Below, in pieces: positions 1 through 8,358 of a stretch of 64,000 nucleotides of DNA; position 1 is the first letter of the stretch; each line of letters begins with the position of its first letter. Where the stretch lies: contig NZ_FWFR01000004.1 in assembly GCF_900172325.1 (NCBI RefSeq), positions 273,460-337,459 on the forward strand, given 5' to 3'. Made by a program: the position numbers and the translations under genes. Below the pieces are notes generated by a model, which ran no database searches, was not told the origin of the DNA, and was given only the letters and a program-made list of their open reading frames with translations. The DNA is from Oceanibacterium hippocampi (GTDB lineage Bacteria; Pseudomonadota; Alphaproteobacteria; Sneathiellales; Sneathiellaceae).

Positions 1-167
1 ATCCGGCCTTCGACGATGCGGTCGCGCAGGCAGCTTCCGTAGAGCAGCACGGCGACGATCGCGCTGCCGTGGCGGGCCACGGCGGCATCGGCGAGACCGT
101 CGACCCCTGGCAGTGGCGGCGCATTGGCCCCGGCGGCCAGCAATTGATGCAGGGTGCCGCCGCCCAC
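1..167 (-). CDS. Nucleotidyltransferase-like protein, N-terminal part only
   Basis: The gene runs off the left edge of the window, so only about the first 55 codons are visible. I place the start at a GTG 2 bases after the stop codon of the lipid-kinase gene, so the two are probably translationally coupled. Near residue 43 the fragment reads LLYGSCLRD, which resembles the G-S core of polymerase-beta-type nucleotidyltransferases; the rest of the active site would lie outside the window. Its position at the end of the lipid operon suggests activation or transfer of a nucleotide-linked head group, but that is inference from context. Confidence in a coding gene is good; confidence in the family is low because so little is visible. 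Confidence 0.55.
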   Translation of the reverse strand, partial: MGGGTLHQLLAAGANAPPLPGVDGLADAAVARHGSAIVAVLLYGSCLRDRIVEGR

Positions 168-169
168 GG

Positions 170-1150
170 TCAGATCCTCAGGAAGTCGAGCCGATCGGCC
201 GCCGACAGGATGACCGGCTTGCCGGGCTCGGGATCGTAAAGCTGTCCGTCGAGGGTGAAGCGGCAGGTCATGTCGAGTTCGACGCGGCCTGCGCCACAGC
301 TCCGGTAGCCGGCCGGCAGGGCGCGCTCGGGCCCGCCGTAGAGCAGCTTGCCCGCGCGGCGGAACAGGTGGTCGGGCGGATAGTCGATGGCCGTGAAGCG
401 GAGCGGCTCGCGGTCATCGTTCCAGAACGGGCGGGAGCCCAGCACAAGCCGGTCGAGTGTCGTCGCCAGCACGAGCAGGCGCTCGGCTTCGGGCCTGACC
501 TCCCCGTCGATCCGGATCGATACATTCTCGCCACGCAGCACCGAGCCCTCGGCGCCCCGGAATAGCCAGTTCGCGAGCAGTCCAAGAAGGGTGACGCCGT
601 TCGCGAGCGCTGCTTCCAGGCCCAGTGAATGGACCCGGTCCCGGCAGAGCTCGATCGCCTGCACGATTGCCGCGGCGCCGAAGAACATGCCCCGCTGGGG
701 CGGAAAGCCGGCCGCGTTCTCCAGACGCAGGACGTGACGGTTGCGGATCGCCGGTTCCGGCCCGTCGCCGGCAAGCCCGCGATGGAGCTTGCGGAGCGCC
801 GATCCGGGTCGACCGGTCAGGCCGACATCGGCGGCCGTCATGTTCGTCATGCCGCGCGGCAGGATGGCGATGGCCGGCGGCGACTCGAAGGGGCGGTCCT
901 CGAGAATGTGGGTGAGCCCGGCCTGGACCGTCCCGTCGCCGCCGTTCAGGGCGACCACGCGGGTCCCGTCGGCGGCCAGGTGGCGCAGGATATCGGGCAT
1001 TTCAGCGACGTCGCCGAGCTTGTAGTGGTCGATGCCCGGCAGGTCGTCGAGCACCGCCTCGATCGCCTCCATGCCACGCCGGTTGCGCTGGCTGAGCGGG
1101 TTGCTGATGAGCGCGAAATGGCCGCGCCGGCTTCTGTCGGTCATGGTCAT
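170..1150 (-). CDS. Diacylglycerol-kinase-family lipid kinase
   Basis: This 326-residue protein has the nucleotide-binding signature of the DAGK catalytic fold, GGDGT at residues 70-74, preceded by an SNP-type loop at 16-18. Proteins of this family phosphorylate membrane lipids such as diacylglycerol, sphingosine or ceramide at the inner membrane surface. The start is the first of two close ATG codons (the second is two codons in), 7 bases after the lptG-like stop. It is the ninth gene of a minus-strand operon holding a putative ceramide-synthase-type acyltransferase, an acyl hydroxylase and an LptF/LptG pair. A ceramide- or other long-chain-lipid kinase role is therefore attractive, but substrate specificity cannot be read from the sequence. 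Confidence 0.85.
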   Translation of the reverse strand: MTMTDRSRRGHFALISNPLSQRNRRGMEAIEAVLDDLPGIDHYKLGDVAEMPDILRHLAADGTRVVALNGGDGTVQAGLTHILEDRPFESPPAIAILPRGMTNMTAADVGLTGRPGSALRKLHRGLAGDGPEPAIRNRHVLRLENAAGFPPQRGMFFGAAAIVQAIELCRDRVHSLGLEAALANGVTLLGLLANWLFRGAEGSVLRGENVSIRIDGEVRPEAERLLVLATTLDRLVLGSRPFWNDDREPLRFTAIDYPPDHLFRRAGKLLYGGPERALPAGYRSCGAGRVELDMTCRFTLDGQLYDPEPGKPVILSAADRLDFLRI

Positions 1151-1157
1151 CGCGTGC

Positions 1158-2270
1158 TCAGAGGGGATGGCGGCGCTGGCGTTCGGCGCCGACCCCGGTA
1201 GCCGCCGGCTCGCGCCGGAAAAGCAGCGTCGCGGCGAGACTGAACAGCGCGATCGGCGGTCCCCACGCGCTGAGCCATGGCGGCAGGAAGCCGACGGCGC
1301 CGGTCGCGAGCGCCCAGCGTTCCAGCATCATGTAACCGAAACCGAAGGCGATCGTCGCAATCAGAAGGCGCGTGAACGACGCGGCGAGACGGCCGTCATG
1401 AGCCAGCGCGACGACCAGCAGGATGATCAGGATCGGCTTGACGATCCCGGCGAGGCGATGGTGGAACCACGACGCCAGCCGCTGTCGGGCCAGGGTGCCC
1501 TGGGTGTCGTCGTTCTTCAGCTTGTAGAGCAGCGGCAGCGACAGTTCGCGCGGTTCGCGGGCGAGCAGGCCGATATTCTCGAGCGGAAGCTCGGCGTTCC
1601 ATTCCTCCCTGTCATGTCGTATCGCGCGCGAGGATTCGACGGGGTAGCGGGTCACGTCCTCGAACTGCCATCCGGTCCGGGTCGGATGGGCCCGCTGCAC
1701 GTCGATCCGCTCGACCAGGATTCCGTCCGCGGCCCGCCGGAAGATGCTGAAGGGATTGGCGATGCCCTCGGCGCTCGCGGTCGCCGGGAAGCGGAAGATC
1801 AGGTCACCGTGATGCACCCAGACGACATCGTTGGGGTTGTTGCTGGAGATGTCGCGATAGGGTCCGAGACCACGGTCGCGCAGCCCGTCGGCGGCATAGG
1901 GCACCGCGACATTGTCGAGCGTCACGCTGAACAGGACGAGCAGCGCGGCCGCGGGCCAGAGGCTCCGGACGACGCCGAAATTGGACAGGCCGGTATTCCA
2001 GAGCGCGACCAGTTCCCGGTGCCGCATCAGTTCGCCGAAGGCCAGTGCCGTGGCCAGCAGGCTCGCGATCGGCATCAGGTCGGCGGCGATGTCCGGCAGG
2101 CGGAGAAGGGCGTAGCCGGCAAGCGCCGGGATCCCGCCGCCTTCGCGCGCGAGAACGTTGTCGGCGCGCTCCATCAGGTCGAAACTGAGCGCGAGCATGA
2201 CCCCGCCCGCCATCAGGAAGGCAAAGCGGACCAGCATGACGATGCTGAGATAGCGGGCGAAGGTCGTCAT
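1158..2270 (-). CDS. lptG: LptG-like YjgP/YjgQ permease
   Basis: The 370-residue protein has paired hydrophobic segments at both ends, roughly residues 10-110 and 270-360, around a hydrophilic periplasmic domain. This is the layout of YjgP/YjgQ permeases. LptG with LptF forms the membrane part of the exporter that extracts lipopolysaccharide from the inner membrane toward LptC/LptA. Its ATG overlaps the stop of the lptF-like gene by 4 bases, so the two are made together. No LptB ATPase, LptC or LptA gene is nearby, and the neighbours make and modify lipids. The pair may therefore be the cell's general LPS exporter or a paralogous pair dedicated to the lipid made by this operon. Confidence 0.82.
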   Translation of the reverse strand: MTTFARYLSIVMLVRFAFLMAGGVMLALSFDLMERADNVLAREGGGIPALAGYALLRLPDIAADLMPIASLLATALAFGELMRHRELVALWNTGLSNFGVVRSLWPAAALLVLFSVTLDNVAVPYAADGLRDRGLGPYRDISSNNPNDVVWVHHGDLIFRFPATASAEGIANPFSIFRRAADGILVERIDVQRAHPTRTGWQFEDVTRYPVESSRAIRHDREEWNAELPLENIGLLAREPRELSLPLLYKLKNDDTQGTLARQRLASWFHHRLAGIVKPILIILLVVALAHDGRLAASFTRLLIATIAFGFGYMMLERWALATGAVGFLPPWLSAWGPPIALFSLAATLLFRREPAATGVGAERQRRHPL

Positions 2271-3487
2271 GGGCTGACCGGGCCGTCGGTCGCTGTCCGC
2301 TTGCTGTGGGAGGACGCGAATATCGATGCCCAGGCGAGGATCCCGTTGCCGCGGGTTACCTTCGTCGCGGCATAGCGGAACAGCAGCAGGCTGCCGACGG
2401 TGAAGAGCAGGAAGGGCAGCCAGAGGCCGAGCAGCACGCCGGCATCGCCGGACTCGACCAGGTTCTTCCCGAAATCGAGGGCCTCGTTGTAGAGCACGAG
2501 GATGAGGACGCCGACCGGCAGACCCGGGGCGTACTTGCTGCGGCGCGGCGAACGGGCCAGCGGGATGGCGAGGAACGGCAGGGGCAGGATCGACAGGATA
2601 CGGACCAGGCGGTTGTGCATTTCGGCCGTCATGTCGTCGACATCGATACCGTTCGGCGGCGATTCATGCTTGTCCCAGAGCTCGGGGAGGGTGAATTCCC
2701 GTTCATCCTTGCCGCGTGGCGTCAGGGTCTCGCCGTCGCGGCCGGCGATCGGTGTGCGGAGCTCGCGGAAGGCGACTGCGCTCTCGGGCAGACCGTCGGG
2801 ATCTGCCCGCTGCGTCGCGGTGTCCGGCTCGAGACTCGGATAGCCATTGGCGCTGACGCCGTTGAACATGCGGAGGACCGGCGCGCCGGTCCCGACGGTG
2901 AGCGCGATCTCCGCCTGTTCGGCGGTGATGACCGTGCTGGTCCCGTCGTCCTCGGTCCGATAGAGAAAGATCCGCTCGAACTTCTGCTTGTTGGCGGAAA
3001 CCTTCTCGATCAGGAAGGTCGTGCCGTCGACGGTCAGGAACTCGCCCTCGTTCAGCAGTGCGTGGATCGCCGCGTTGGTGATGTCGAAGACCATGACCCG
3101 ATAGGCGAAGCGGCCGTAGGGTTGCATGTAGCTCAGCATGATCGCAGCGACCAGGCCGGCCGCAAGCGTGACCCCGGCGATCGGCAGGGCGAGACGAGGC
3201 AGGCTGATCCCGGCGGAATGCAGCACATCGAGCTCGCTGTCGCGCTGCAGGCGCCGGAAGCCGAGCAGGACGCCGAGGAAGAGGCCGAGCGGAAGCGCGA
3301 TCCCCAGATAGTGGGGCAGCAGGAAGGCGAGCAGCTCGAAGACGATGTTGATCGGACCGTTGGCGCCGAGCACGGTCTCGAGAATGCGCAGGGTCCGTTC
3401 GGTGAGCAGCGCCAGCAATGCAATCCCGATCGTCGCTGCAAGCGGGCGCAGCACGACGTGCAGCAAATAGCGATCGAGAACGGTCAT
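2267..3487 (-). CDS. lptF: LptF-like YjgP/YjgQ permease
   Basis: At 406 residues this is the larger partner of the LptF/LptG pair. N-terminal membrane segments lie at about residues 12-35, 55-78 and 98-120, a periplasmic domain spans about 130-290, and three hydrophobic segments follow between about 300 and 385. The N-terminus (MTVLDRYLLHVVLRPL) is typical of the family, where the first helix helps form the lipid-entry gate. A gap of 130 bases separates it from the upstream metallophosphoesterase gene, the largest gap within the operon, so an extra promoter may sit there. The C-terminal tail of about 25 polar residues is cytoplasmic. Confidence 0.83.
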   Translation of the reverse strand: MTVLDRYLLHVVLRPLAATIGIALLALLTERTLRILETVLGANGPINIVFELLAFLLPHYLGIALPLGLFLGVLLGFRRLQRDSELDVLHSAGISLPRLALPIAGVTLAAGLVAAIMLSYMQPYGRFAYRVMVFDITNAAIHALLNEGEFLTVDGTTFLIEKVSANKQKFERIFLYRTEDDGTSTVITAEQAEIALTVGTGAPVLRMFNGVSANGYPSLEPDTATQRADPDGLPESAVAFRELRTPIAGRDGETLTPRGKDEREFTLPELWDKHESPPNGIDVDDMTAEMHNRLVRILSILPLPFLAIPLARSPRRSKYAPGLPVGVLILVLYNEALDFGKNLVESGDAGVLLGLWLPFLLFTVGSLLLFRYAATKVTRGNGILAWASIFASSHSKRTATDGPVSP

Positions 3488-3617
3488 CGGGTCGGGCGCA
3501 TTCCGGCTTCGGCAGGCGACGGCCGCGTGTCGCCGGCGTTTTCAGGCACGCGCCGGTCGGATCGGACCGGAACGCGGAAGCGGCAAGATATGCCAGCGGC
3601 AAACAGGCTCTGCAAGC

Positions 3618-4556
3618 TCATAGCACAGACTCGCGCGCAGTCGTGAAGTTGCCTGTCCTGCCGTCGAGACGGCGAACCGTCATCTCGATCCGCCAGCGGT
3701 CGCCCTGCTCGACGAACCGGTAGAGGTGATAACTCGCGGCATAGCCGTCCCGGTCGATGCCCGAGGCGGAGGCGGCGCCGATCACCGGGATTGGTCCGGC
3801 CGGCCCGTCGATCGCCGCCTGCACGAAGTGATGGACATGGCCGTGCAGCACGAGATCGGCGCCGTGGCGGGCAAGCAGGGCACGAAAGGCCGGCGCGTCG
3901 GTCAGCCGCTTGCGGGACGATGTCACCCCCTCCGCGGGGGGATGGTGGATCAGGATGCAGCGGCAACGGCCGTTATCGGCGAGGCGCGAAAGCAGCCCGT
4001 CAAGCCGTTCGAGCTGGGCCCGGCCGAGCGTACCGGTTGCCCGGGTCGGCGCTGTCGGCAGCGCGCTCGACAGGCCGATCAAGTCGAGCGGACCGCGCCG
4101 GCGCAGCCAGGGGAAGCCGTCCCGCGGGCCTTCCGGTGCAACGCCGGGATCGCTGTCGTCGCCCCGCATGTAGGCGCGCCACCCGGCCAGCGAAACGGCT
4201 TCGGGGAGCGCGACATAGGCGTCGTGATTGCCGGGAATGACGGAGACTTCGGATGCGCTCCCAAGCGTTTCGAGCCATGCGCTGGCAGCCCGGAACTCCG
4301 CCGGCAGCGCGATATTGGTAAGATCGCCGGTGAGCGCGACATGATCGTGCGGCTGTCGCCCGAGGTCGTCGAGCAGGCGGGCGAGGATTTCGGGGCGATG
4401 CAGATGCTTGCGCCGACGATGCCATGACAGGAAGCCGAGCAAACGCTTGCCGGCGAGTGCCACCGGGCCGGCCGGGGGCAACGGACCGATATGCGGGTCG
4501 GTGAGATGTGCCAGGACAAACATGTCTTGCCTTCCGCCGTCGTCGCTATCCGGCAC
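3618..4556 (-). CDS. Calcineurin-like metallophosphoesterase
   Basis: All blocks of the calcineurin-like phosphoesterase fold are present in order in this 312-residue protein: LTDPHIG near the N-terminus, TGDLTN, GNHDAY, a HHPP block and the C-terminal HGHVHH. These supply the ligands for two metal ions. The start is 3 bases after the nucleotidyltransferase stop; a second ATG 11 codons later, immediately before the core, is equally possible. No signal peptide is visible, so it should act in the cytoplasm. In context it could remove a phosphate from a lipid precursor or hydrolyse a nucleotide-linked head group, much as LpxH, of the same fold, does in lipid A synthesis. The exact substrate is unknown. 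Confidence 0.83.
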   Translation of the reverse strand: MPDSDDGGRQDMFVLAHLTDPHIGPLPPAGPVALAGKRLLGFLSWHRRRKHLHRPEILARLLDDLGRQPHDHVALTGDLTNIALPAEFRAASAWLETLGSASEVSVIPGNHDAYVALPEAVSLAGWRAYMRGDDSDPGVAPEGPRDGFPWLRRRGPLDLIGLSSALPTAPTRATGTLGRAQLERLDGLLSRLADNGRCRCILIHHPPAEGVTSSRKRLTDAPAFRALLARHGADLVLHGHVHHFVQAAIDGPAGPIPVIGAASASGIDRDGYAASYHLYRFVEQGDRWRIEMTVRRLDGRTGNFTTARESVL

Positions 4557-4559
4557 CGG

Positions 4560-5399
4560 TCAGGCCACGCCGGCGCGAGCCAGATCCCGCGCCGCGATGA
4601 TCCGCTCGACCAGGGCGAGGTCGTCCGGCTTGTCGACGTCGACCGCGGCCTCCGCGTCATCGAGGAAAACCAGGCCGGCGCGAAGTTCGAGCCTCGCCGA
4701 AAGATAGGCCATCGCGGCGCCGCTCGACAGCCGCCCGAGCAGATAGCGGAACAGCAGGCCTAGGCCGACCTTGCGCGCCATCCGCCAGGGCTTCTTCCGC
4801 TCCTGCTCGACGCGGCGCCAGAAGGCAATCGCCTCGAGGCCCCGCTCGGTGCGGACCACGAACAGGTTGCAGCCGCTTGCCGGCCCGTCGGAGAACTTGA
4901 GGTAGGTGCGCCGCGACTCCGGGAAACGGCTCCGGATCGTCGTCTCGCGGGCCAGGGCGGCGGCAACGTCGTAATTGCCCTGCTCGGCCTCGGCCACGAC
5001 CCGGGTGAGCCATTCCGGTTTCAGCAGGGGATGATCTCCGGTGGTGATCAGGAGTGGCGGCGAGAGATATTCGCTCGCGGCGGCGCGGACGCTTTCCGCG
5101 GGCGTCGCCCGGGCGGGAATCGTTACCAGTCTGCCGGCGGCGATCAGCGGGGCCAGTTCGTCGAGACTGTCGATGGTGCTTGGATCGTCGAGTACCAGTC
5201 CGATGCGTCCGGTGCCGGGCCAGGCGAGCAGGGCGTCGACGACGCGGAGCAGCATGGTGCGGCCGGCGACCGGGGCGAGGCACTTGTAGGCGACGCCCGC
5301 CGCCGCCGCGACCGGATCGTTCGCGGCCCGGCTGCCGGCAAGGACCAGAATGTCGATCTTGTTCCCGGTCGTCTCCCCCGCAGCCGCCGGTGCGGTCAC
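4560..5399 (-). CDS. MobA/GT-A-like NTP transferase
   Basis: The 279-residue protein begins KIDILVLAG after a short leader, the usual first strand and glycine-rich NTP-binding loop of nucleotidyltransferases with a MobA-like fold. LLITTGDHPLL near residue 110 supplies the metal-binding aspartate. I choose a GTG start that overlaps the stop of the acyltransferase gene (GTGA), because open frame upstream lies inside that gene and has no other support. Such enzymes couple CTP or another NTP to a phosphorylated acceptor. Lying beside a lipid kinase and a metallophosphoesterase, it may build an activated head group for the lipid of this operon; that is inference. Confidence 0.75.
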   Translation of the reverse strand: MTAPAAAGETTGNKIDILVLAGSRAANDPVAAAAGVAYKCLAPVAGRTMLLRVVDALLAWPGTGRIGLVLDDPSTIDSLDELAPLIAAGRLVTIPARATPAESVRAAASEYLSPPLLITTGDHPLLKPEWLTRVVAEAEQGNYDVAAALARETTIRSRFPESRRTYLKFSDGPASGCNLFVVRTERGLEAIAFWRRVEQERKKPWRMARKVGLGLLFRYLLGRLSSGAAMAYLSARLELRAGLVFLDDAEAAVDVDKPDDLALVERIIAARDLARAGVA

Positions 5400-6598
5400 G
5401 CCAGGGCCTTTTCGTAGACCCGGTAACGCTTGTGGACGTGGGTGCCCAGCAGCTCGATCATGGCCCGCATCGGCCCGTTGCTTTCGAGGATCCAGGACAG
5501 CTCCGCGTGCCGGGTGCCTATCGCCGTGTGGTGCTTGCGAATTCGCTCGATCACGCCATAGGCGAGGGCGCCGCCGGTCGCGGTATTGTGGTACTCCCGC
5601 TTCACGCCCATCAGCGGCAGCCGGACGGTGTCGGTCCCCCGGACCTTGAGGCGCCAGAGCAGCCTGGCCCAGCCGAACGGCAACAGGCGGCCGCCGAGAT
5701 CGCGGATCGCCTCGTTGAGATTGGGCAGGGTCACCGCCATCGAGGCCGGCTTGCCGTTCACCTCGCCTATGGCGACGAAATCGGCCGACACGATGGGTCT
5801 CAGCGACTTCCCGAGATAGGCGAGTTCCGCGTCGTTGAACGGCACGAAGCCCCAGTTGTCCTGCCAGGCATCGTTGAAGATCTCGACGATCGTGGCGATT
5901 TCCTCGTCGAAGCGCTTCATGTTCATCGGCCGGAAGGACAGCGACGAGCGTTTCGCGGGATTGTCGAGAAGCTTCTGGACCCGGGGCGGAATCTCGGCCT
6001 GGAAATCGTACAGATAGGCGAGCAGGTCGACCGCCTTGTGATAGCCGCATTCCTCCAGCCGTTCCGCGTAGTAGGGAAAGGCATGGCCCATCATCATGTA
6101 GGGCGGGCTGTCGAAGCCATCGACCAGTAGGCCGCTCTCGTCGTTGATCGAGAGCGTGAACGGCCCGGTGACGCGCTTGATGTCGCGGGCCCGGAGCCAG
6201 GTCTCGGCGGTTTCGATCAGGGCCCCGAAGACCGCCGCATCGTCGATCGCGTCAAGGAAGCCGAACTGGCCGGTCGCATCGCGATGGCGTTCCAGGTGGG
6301 CCCGGTTGACCTGGGCGCTGATCCGGCCAACCGGCCTGCCGTCCCGCCGCGCGATCCAGTATGCGACCTCGGCATTGGCGAAGAACGGATTGCGTATCGG
6401 GTTCAGATGGTCGAAACGCTCGAACAGCAGCGGGGCGACCCAGTTCGGATCGTTCGCGAAGATCCGCCCGACGAAGGTCAGGAATTCCTTCATCGCCGCC
6501 TTGCCCTCGACCCGCTCGACGGTGATCGGTCCCGTGGCGAGGGCAGCCGACAGCGCCGGACCGCCCGCCGCGGCGGGATCGACCGCCCGCGCGTTCAT
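5396..6598 (-). CDS. GNAT-type N-acyltransferase, candidate bacterial ceramide synthase
   Basis: The 400-residue protein resembles a large GNAT-like family whose N-terminal part reads like FANDPNWVAPL and then LNPIRNPFF, with a second acyltransferase-like half ending in a conserved HKRYRVYEK-type tail. As I recall, the experimentally defined ceramide synthase of Caulobacter belongs to this family, which N-acylates a long-chain base with acyl-CoA. The ATG overlaps the hydroxylase stop by 4 bases and the next gene starts inside its own stop, so it sits in a tightly coupled block. No serine palmitoyltransferase or long-chain-base reductase gene is in the window, so the ceramide assignment rests on family likeness and neighbours (hydroxylase, lipid kinase, LptFG). 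Confidence is good for the family and moderate for the reaction. Confidence 0.65.
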   Translation of the reverse strand: MNARAVDPAAAGGPALSAALATGPITVERVEGKAAMKEFLTFVGRIFANDPNWVAPLLFERFDHLNPIRNPFFANAEVAYWIARRDGRPVGRISAQVNRAHLERHRDATGQFGFLDAIDDAAVFGALIETAETWLRARDIKRVTGPFTLSINDESGLLVDGFDSPPYMMMGHAFPYYAERLEECGYHKAVDLLAYLYDFQAEIPPRVQKLLDNPAKRSSLSFRPMNMKRFDEEIATIVEIFNDAWQDNWGFVPFNDAELAYLGKSLRPIVSADFVAIGEVNGKPASMAVTLPNLNEAIRDLGGRLLPFGWARLLWRLKVRGTDTVRLPLMGVKREYHNTATGGALAYGVIERIRKHHTAIGTRHAELSWILESNGPMRAMIELLGTHVHKRYRVYEKALA

Positions 6599-7356
6599 CG
6601 TGCGCCGGCCCTCCGCTCTTCCGCTCCTTCGGCCCGCGCCGGGGTCAGCGCGGCGACCCAGGGGAAGCGCCGGGCCTCCTCCTCATCATAGCCGAGATTG
6701 AACACGGTCGCGCTTCTCGGGAAGCGCTTCGGCTCGTTGTAGAGGGTGCCGAGAACACGGTCCCAGAAATAGTTGGTGATCCCGTAATTGCCCTTCTCGC
6801 TGTGGAAATGGTGCGCGAGATGGAGCTTCTTGATGCGCATCAGCCACTGCCATTTCGGCACGAAGCGCAGATGCTGCACGCAATGGCAGAACTCGTAGAA
6901 GCAGGTCGTGAAGACACCCGAGGCGAAGGCCGCGGCGGCGGCGCCCGGGCCGCCGATCAGCCAACCGATCGGGATTGTCACCATCGCGATCGTCGGCAGG
7001 GTCGTGTAGAGCGCGCCGAACAGCACGCTGAGGTCGTTCGGATCCTGGTGATGGTCGAAATGGATCCGCTTCCAGAGGCTCGCGGTCAGCGGCGAGCGGT
7101 AGAGCCAGCGCCCGTGCAGCACGTAGCGGTGCAGGAGGTACCAGACCAGCGGATAGATCGGCAGCACGATCGCCGCGGCGACGAGGCTGGCCGGCACATT
7201 CTCGGTCCAGCGTACGGCGAGCACGGTCAGCACCGCGCCGAGCGCGATATAGGTCATCACCGCGTAATGCGTGAAATAGGCGCCGACGAGATCGCGGAAC
7301 GACATCTTGTCGAGGAAATACTTCTTGCCGGACCAGGGTCCGATACTCGGTTTCAC
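6595..7356 (-). CDS. Sterol desaturase/fatty acid hydroxylase family protein
   Basis: This 253-residue integral membrane protein carries the histidine clusters that bind the di-iron centre of the family: HRYVLH near residue 90, HFDHH near 110 and HLAHHFH near 190. They are separated by two membrane-spanning stretches (about 28-75 and 115-155). Family members hydroxylate or desaturate acyl chains or sterols using oxygen. It is directly followed by, and overlaps, the acyltransferase gene, so a role in hydroxylating the acyl chain or long-chain base of the same lipid is likely. The start is 21 bases after the preceding GT8-like gene, in a coupled arrangement. Confidence 0.88.
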   Translation of the reverse strand: MKPSIGPWSGKKYFLDKMSFRDLVGAYFTHYAVMTYIALGAVLTVLAVRWTENVPASLVAAAIVLPIYPLVWYLLHRYVLHGRWLYRSPLTASLWKRIHFDHHQDPNDLSVLFGALYTTLPTIAMVTIPIGWLIGGPGAAAAAFASGVFTTCFYEFCHCVQHLRFVPKWQWLMRIKKLHLAHHFHSEKGNYGITNYFWDRVLGTLYNEPKRFPRSATVFNLGYDEEEARRFPWVAALTPARAEGAEERRAGAR

Positions 7357-7377
7357 GCCGTTGCTCCCGTCATTCGC

Positions 7378-8280
7378 TCAGGCCGCGAGCTTCGGCGCCC
7401 TGTCGAGCAGCTCGAAGGCGTCGTGGCGGACATGGTTGCGTTCCATCTCGTCGCGGATCATCTGCTCGGTCACGATCCCGCGCTCGATGCATTCGCGCAG
7501 CAGGCCGAAGAAAAAGCGCTCCTGGTTGCCGTCCGGATGACGACGGTATTTGCCGAGGAAGGCGTGTTCGCCAAACATCCGGCGGCGCCAGCGCATGACC
7601 CATCCGAGCGGCGGGAAATGCGGATAGGTGTCGGACGGGGTCCAGTCGATGGGCAGGCCTGTCTTCCACGGCTGGGTCAGCCGGCGGGTATTGTGCAACA
7701 GCTTCGTCGCCGGCGTCAGGCGGTCGAAATCGTTCCATTCCGGTTCGATCAGGCCGATCGATCCGGCCGGCTCGAGCTTGAGCGAGATCCACGGCATGTA
7801 GTCCCGCTGGCCGGTGAACATCTCGTTGAACTGCTGCTCGGTCTTCCAGTGTGTGAGCCTGGCGCAGTCGAGCAGCATCACCGAGGAGGCGTAGAAGCCG
7901 CGCCAGCCTTTCGGCCCGCTTCGTGCCCGGCACAGGATGGCCTTGCCTTCCATGTCGCGGTCGAGCAGCTCGCGGATGTCGCCGACGGCGAAGATGTCCG
8001 GGTCCATGACCACGGCCCGGCCCTCGTAGCCCATCAGTTCCGGCGGCATGAAGCGAAGCGGCGTGAAGGACTGCAGGTCGTCGTTCCGCCAGGGCCGGGT
8101 CACGCCGTCACGGAGATATTCCTGGCCTTCACGTGCCGCCATGAAGGGATGGTCGGCGGTGTCGATGATGCGCACGTCGAAGCTGTCGGCGCTGGCCGAG
8201 TTCCGTTTCAGCGAATACTGGGCGACAAGGGCGCCGAGCATCTGCCGATGATTGGTATGAATGAAAACGCATGGCCTCAT
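7378..8280 (-). CDS. GT8-like glycosyltransferase (copy 1)
   Basis: The 300-residue protein has a DPDIF metal-binding motif at residues 93-97 and, about 100 residues later, a LHN...QPWKTG block. Both resemble the DxD and HxxGxxKPW elements of family 8 glycosyltransferases, so it probably transfers a sugar from a nucleotide sugar. No membrane segment or signal peptide is evident. A close paralog of equal length lies at 11617-12519; both share the N-terminal MRP.VFIHTN, the central RNDDLQSFTPLRFMPPELMGYEGRA block and a C-terminal NHVRHDAFE block. Its GTGAGGAG ribosome-binding site lies just upstream of the ATG. Sugar and acceptor are unknown; a glycolipid acceptor fits the neighbours. Confidence 0.62.
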   Translation of the reverse strand: MRPCVFIHTNHRQMLGALVAQYSLKRNSASADSFDVRIIDTADHPFMAAREGQEYLRDGVTRPWRNDDLQSFTPLRFMPPELMGYEGRAVVMDPDIFAVGDIRELLDRDMEGKAILCRARSGPKGWRGFYASSVMLLDCARLTHWKTEQQFNEMFTGQRDYMPWISLKLEPAGSIGLIEPEWNDFDRLTPATKLLHNTRRLTQPWKTGLPIDWTPSDTYPHFPPLGWVMRWRRRMFGEHAFLGKYRRHPDGNQERFFFGLLRECIERGIVTEQMIRDEMERNHVRHDAFELLDRAPKLAA

Positions 8281-8358
8281 GCGGCCGACTCCTCACTCTT
8301 CCACATCCGTTCGCAGGGCGTCATCCTACAACAAACTGGTGGAATCGTCGCGTTCAGA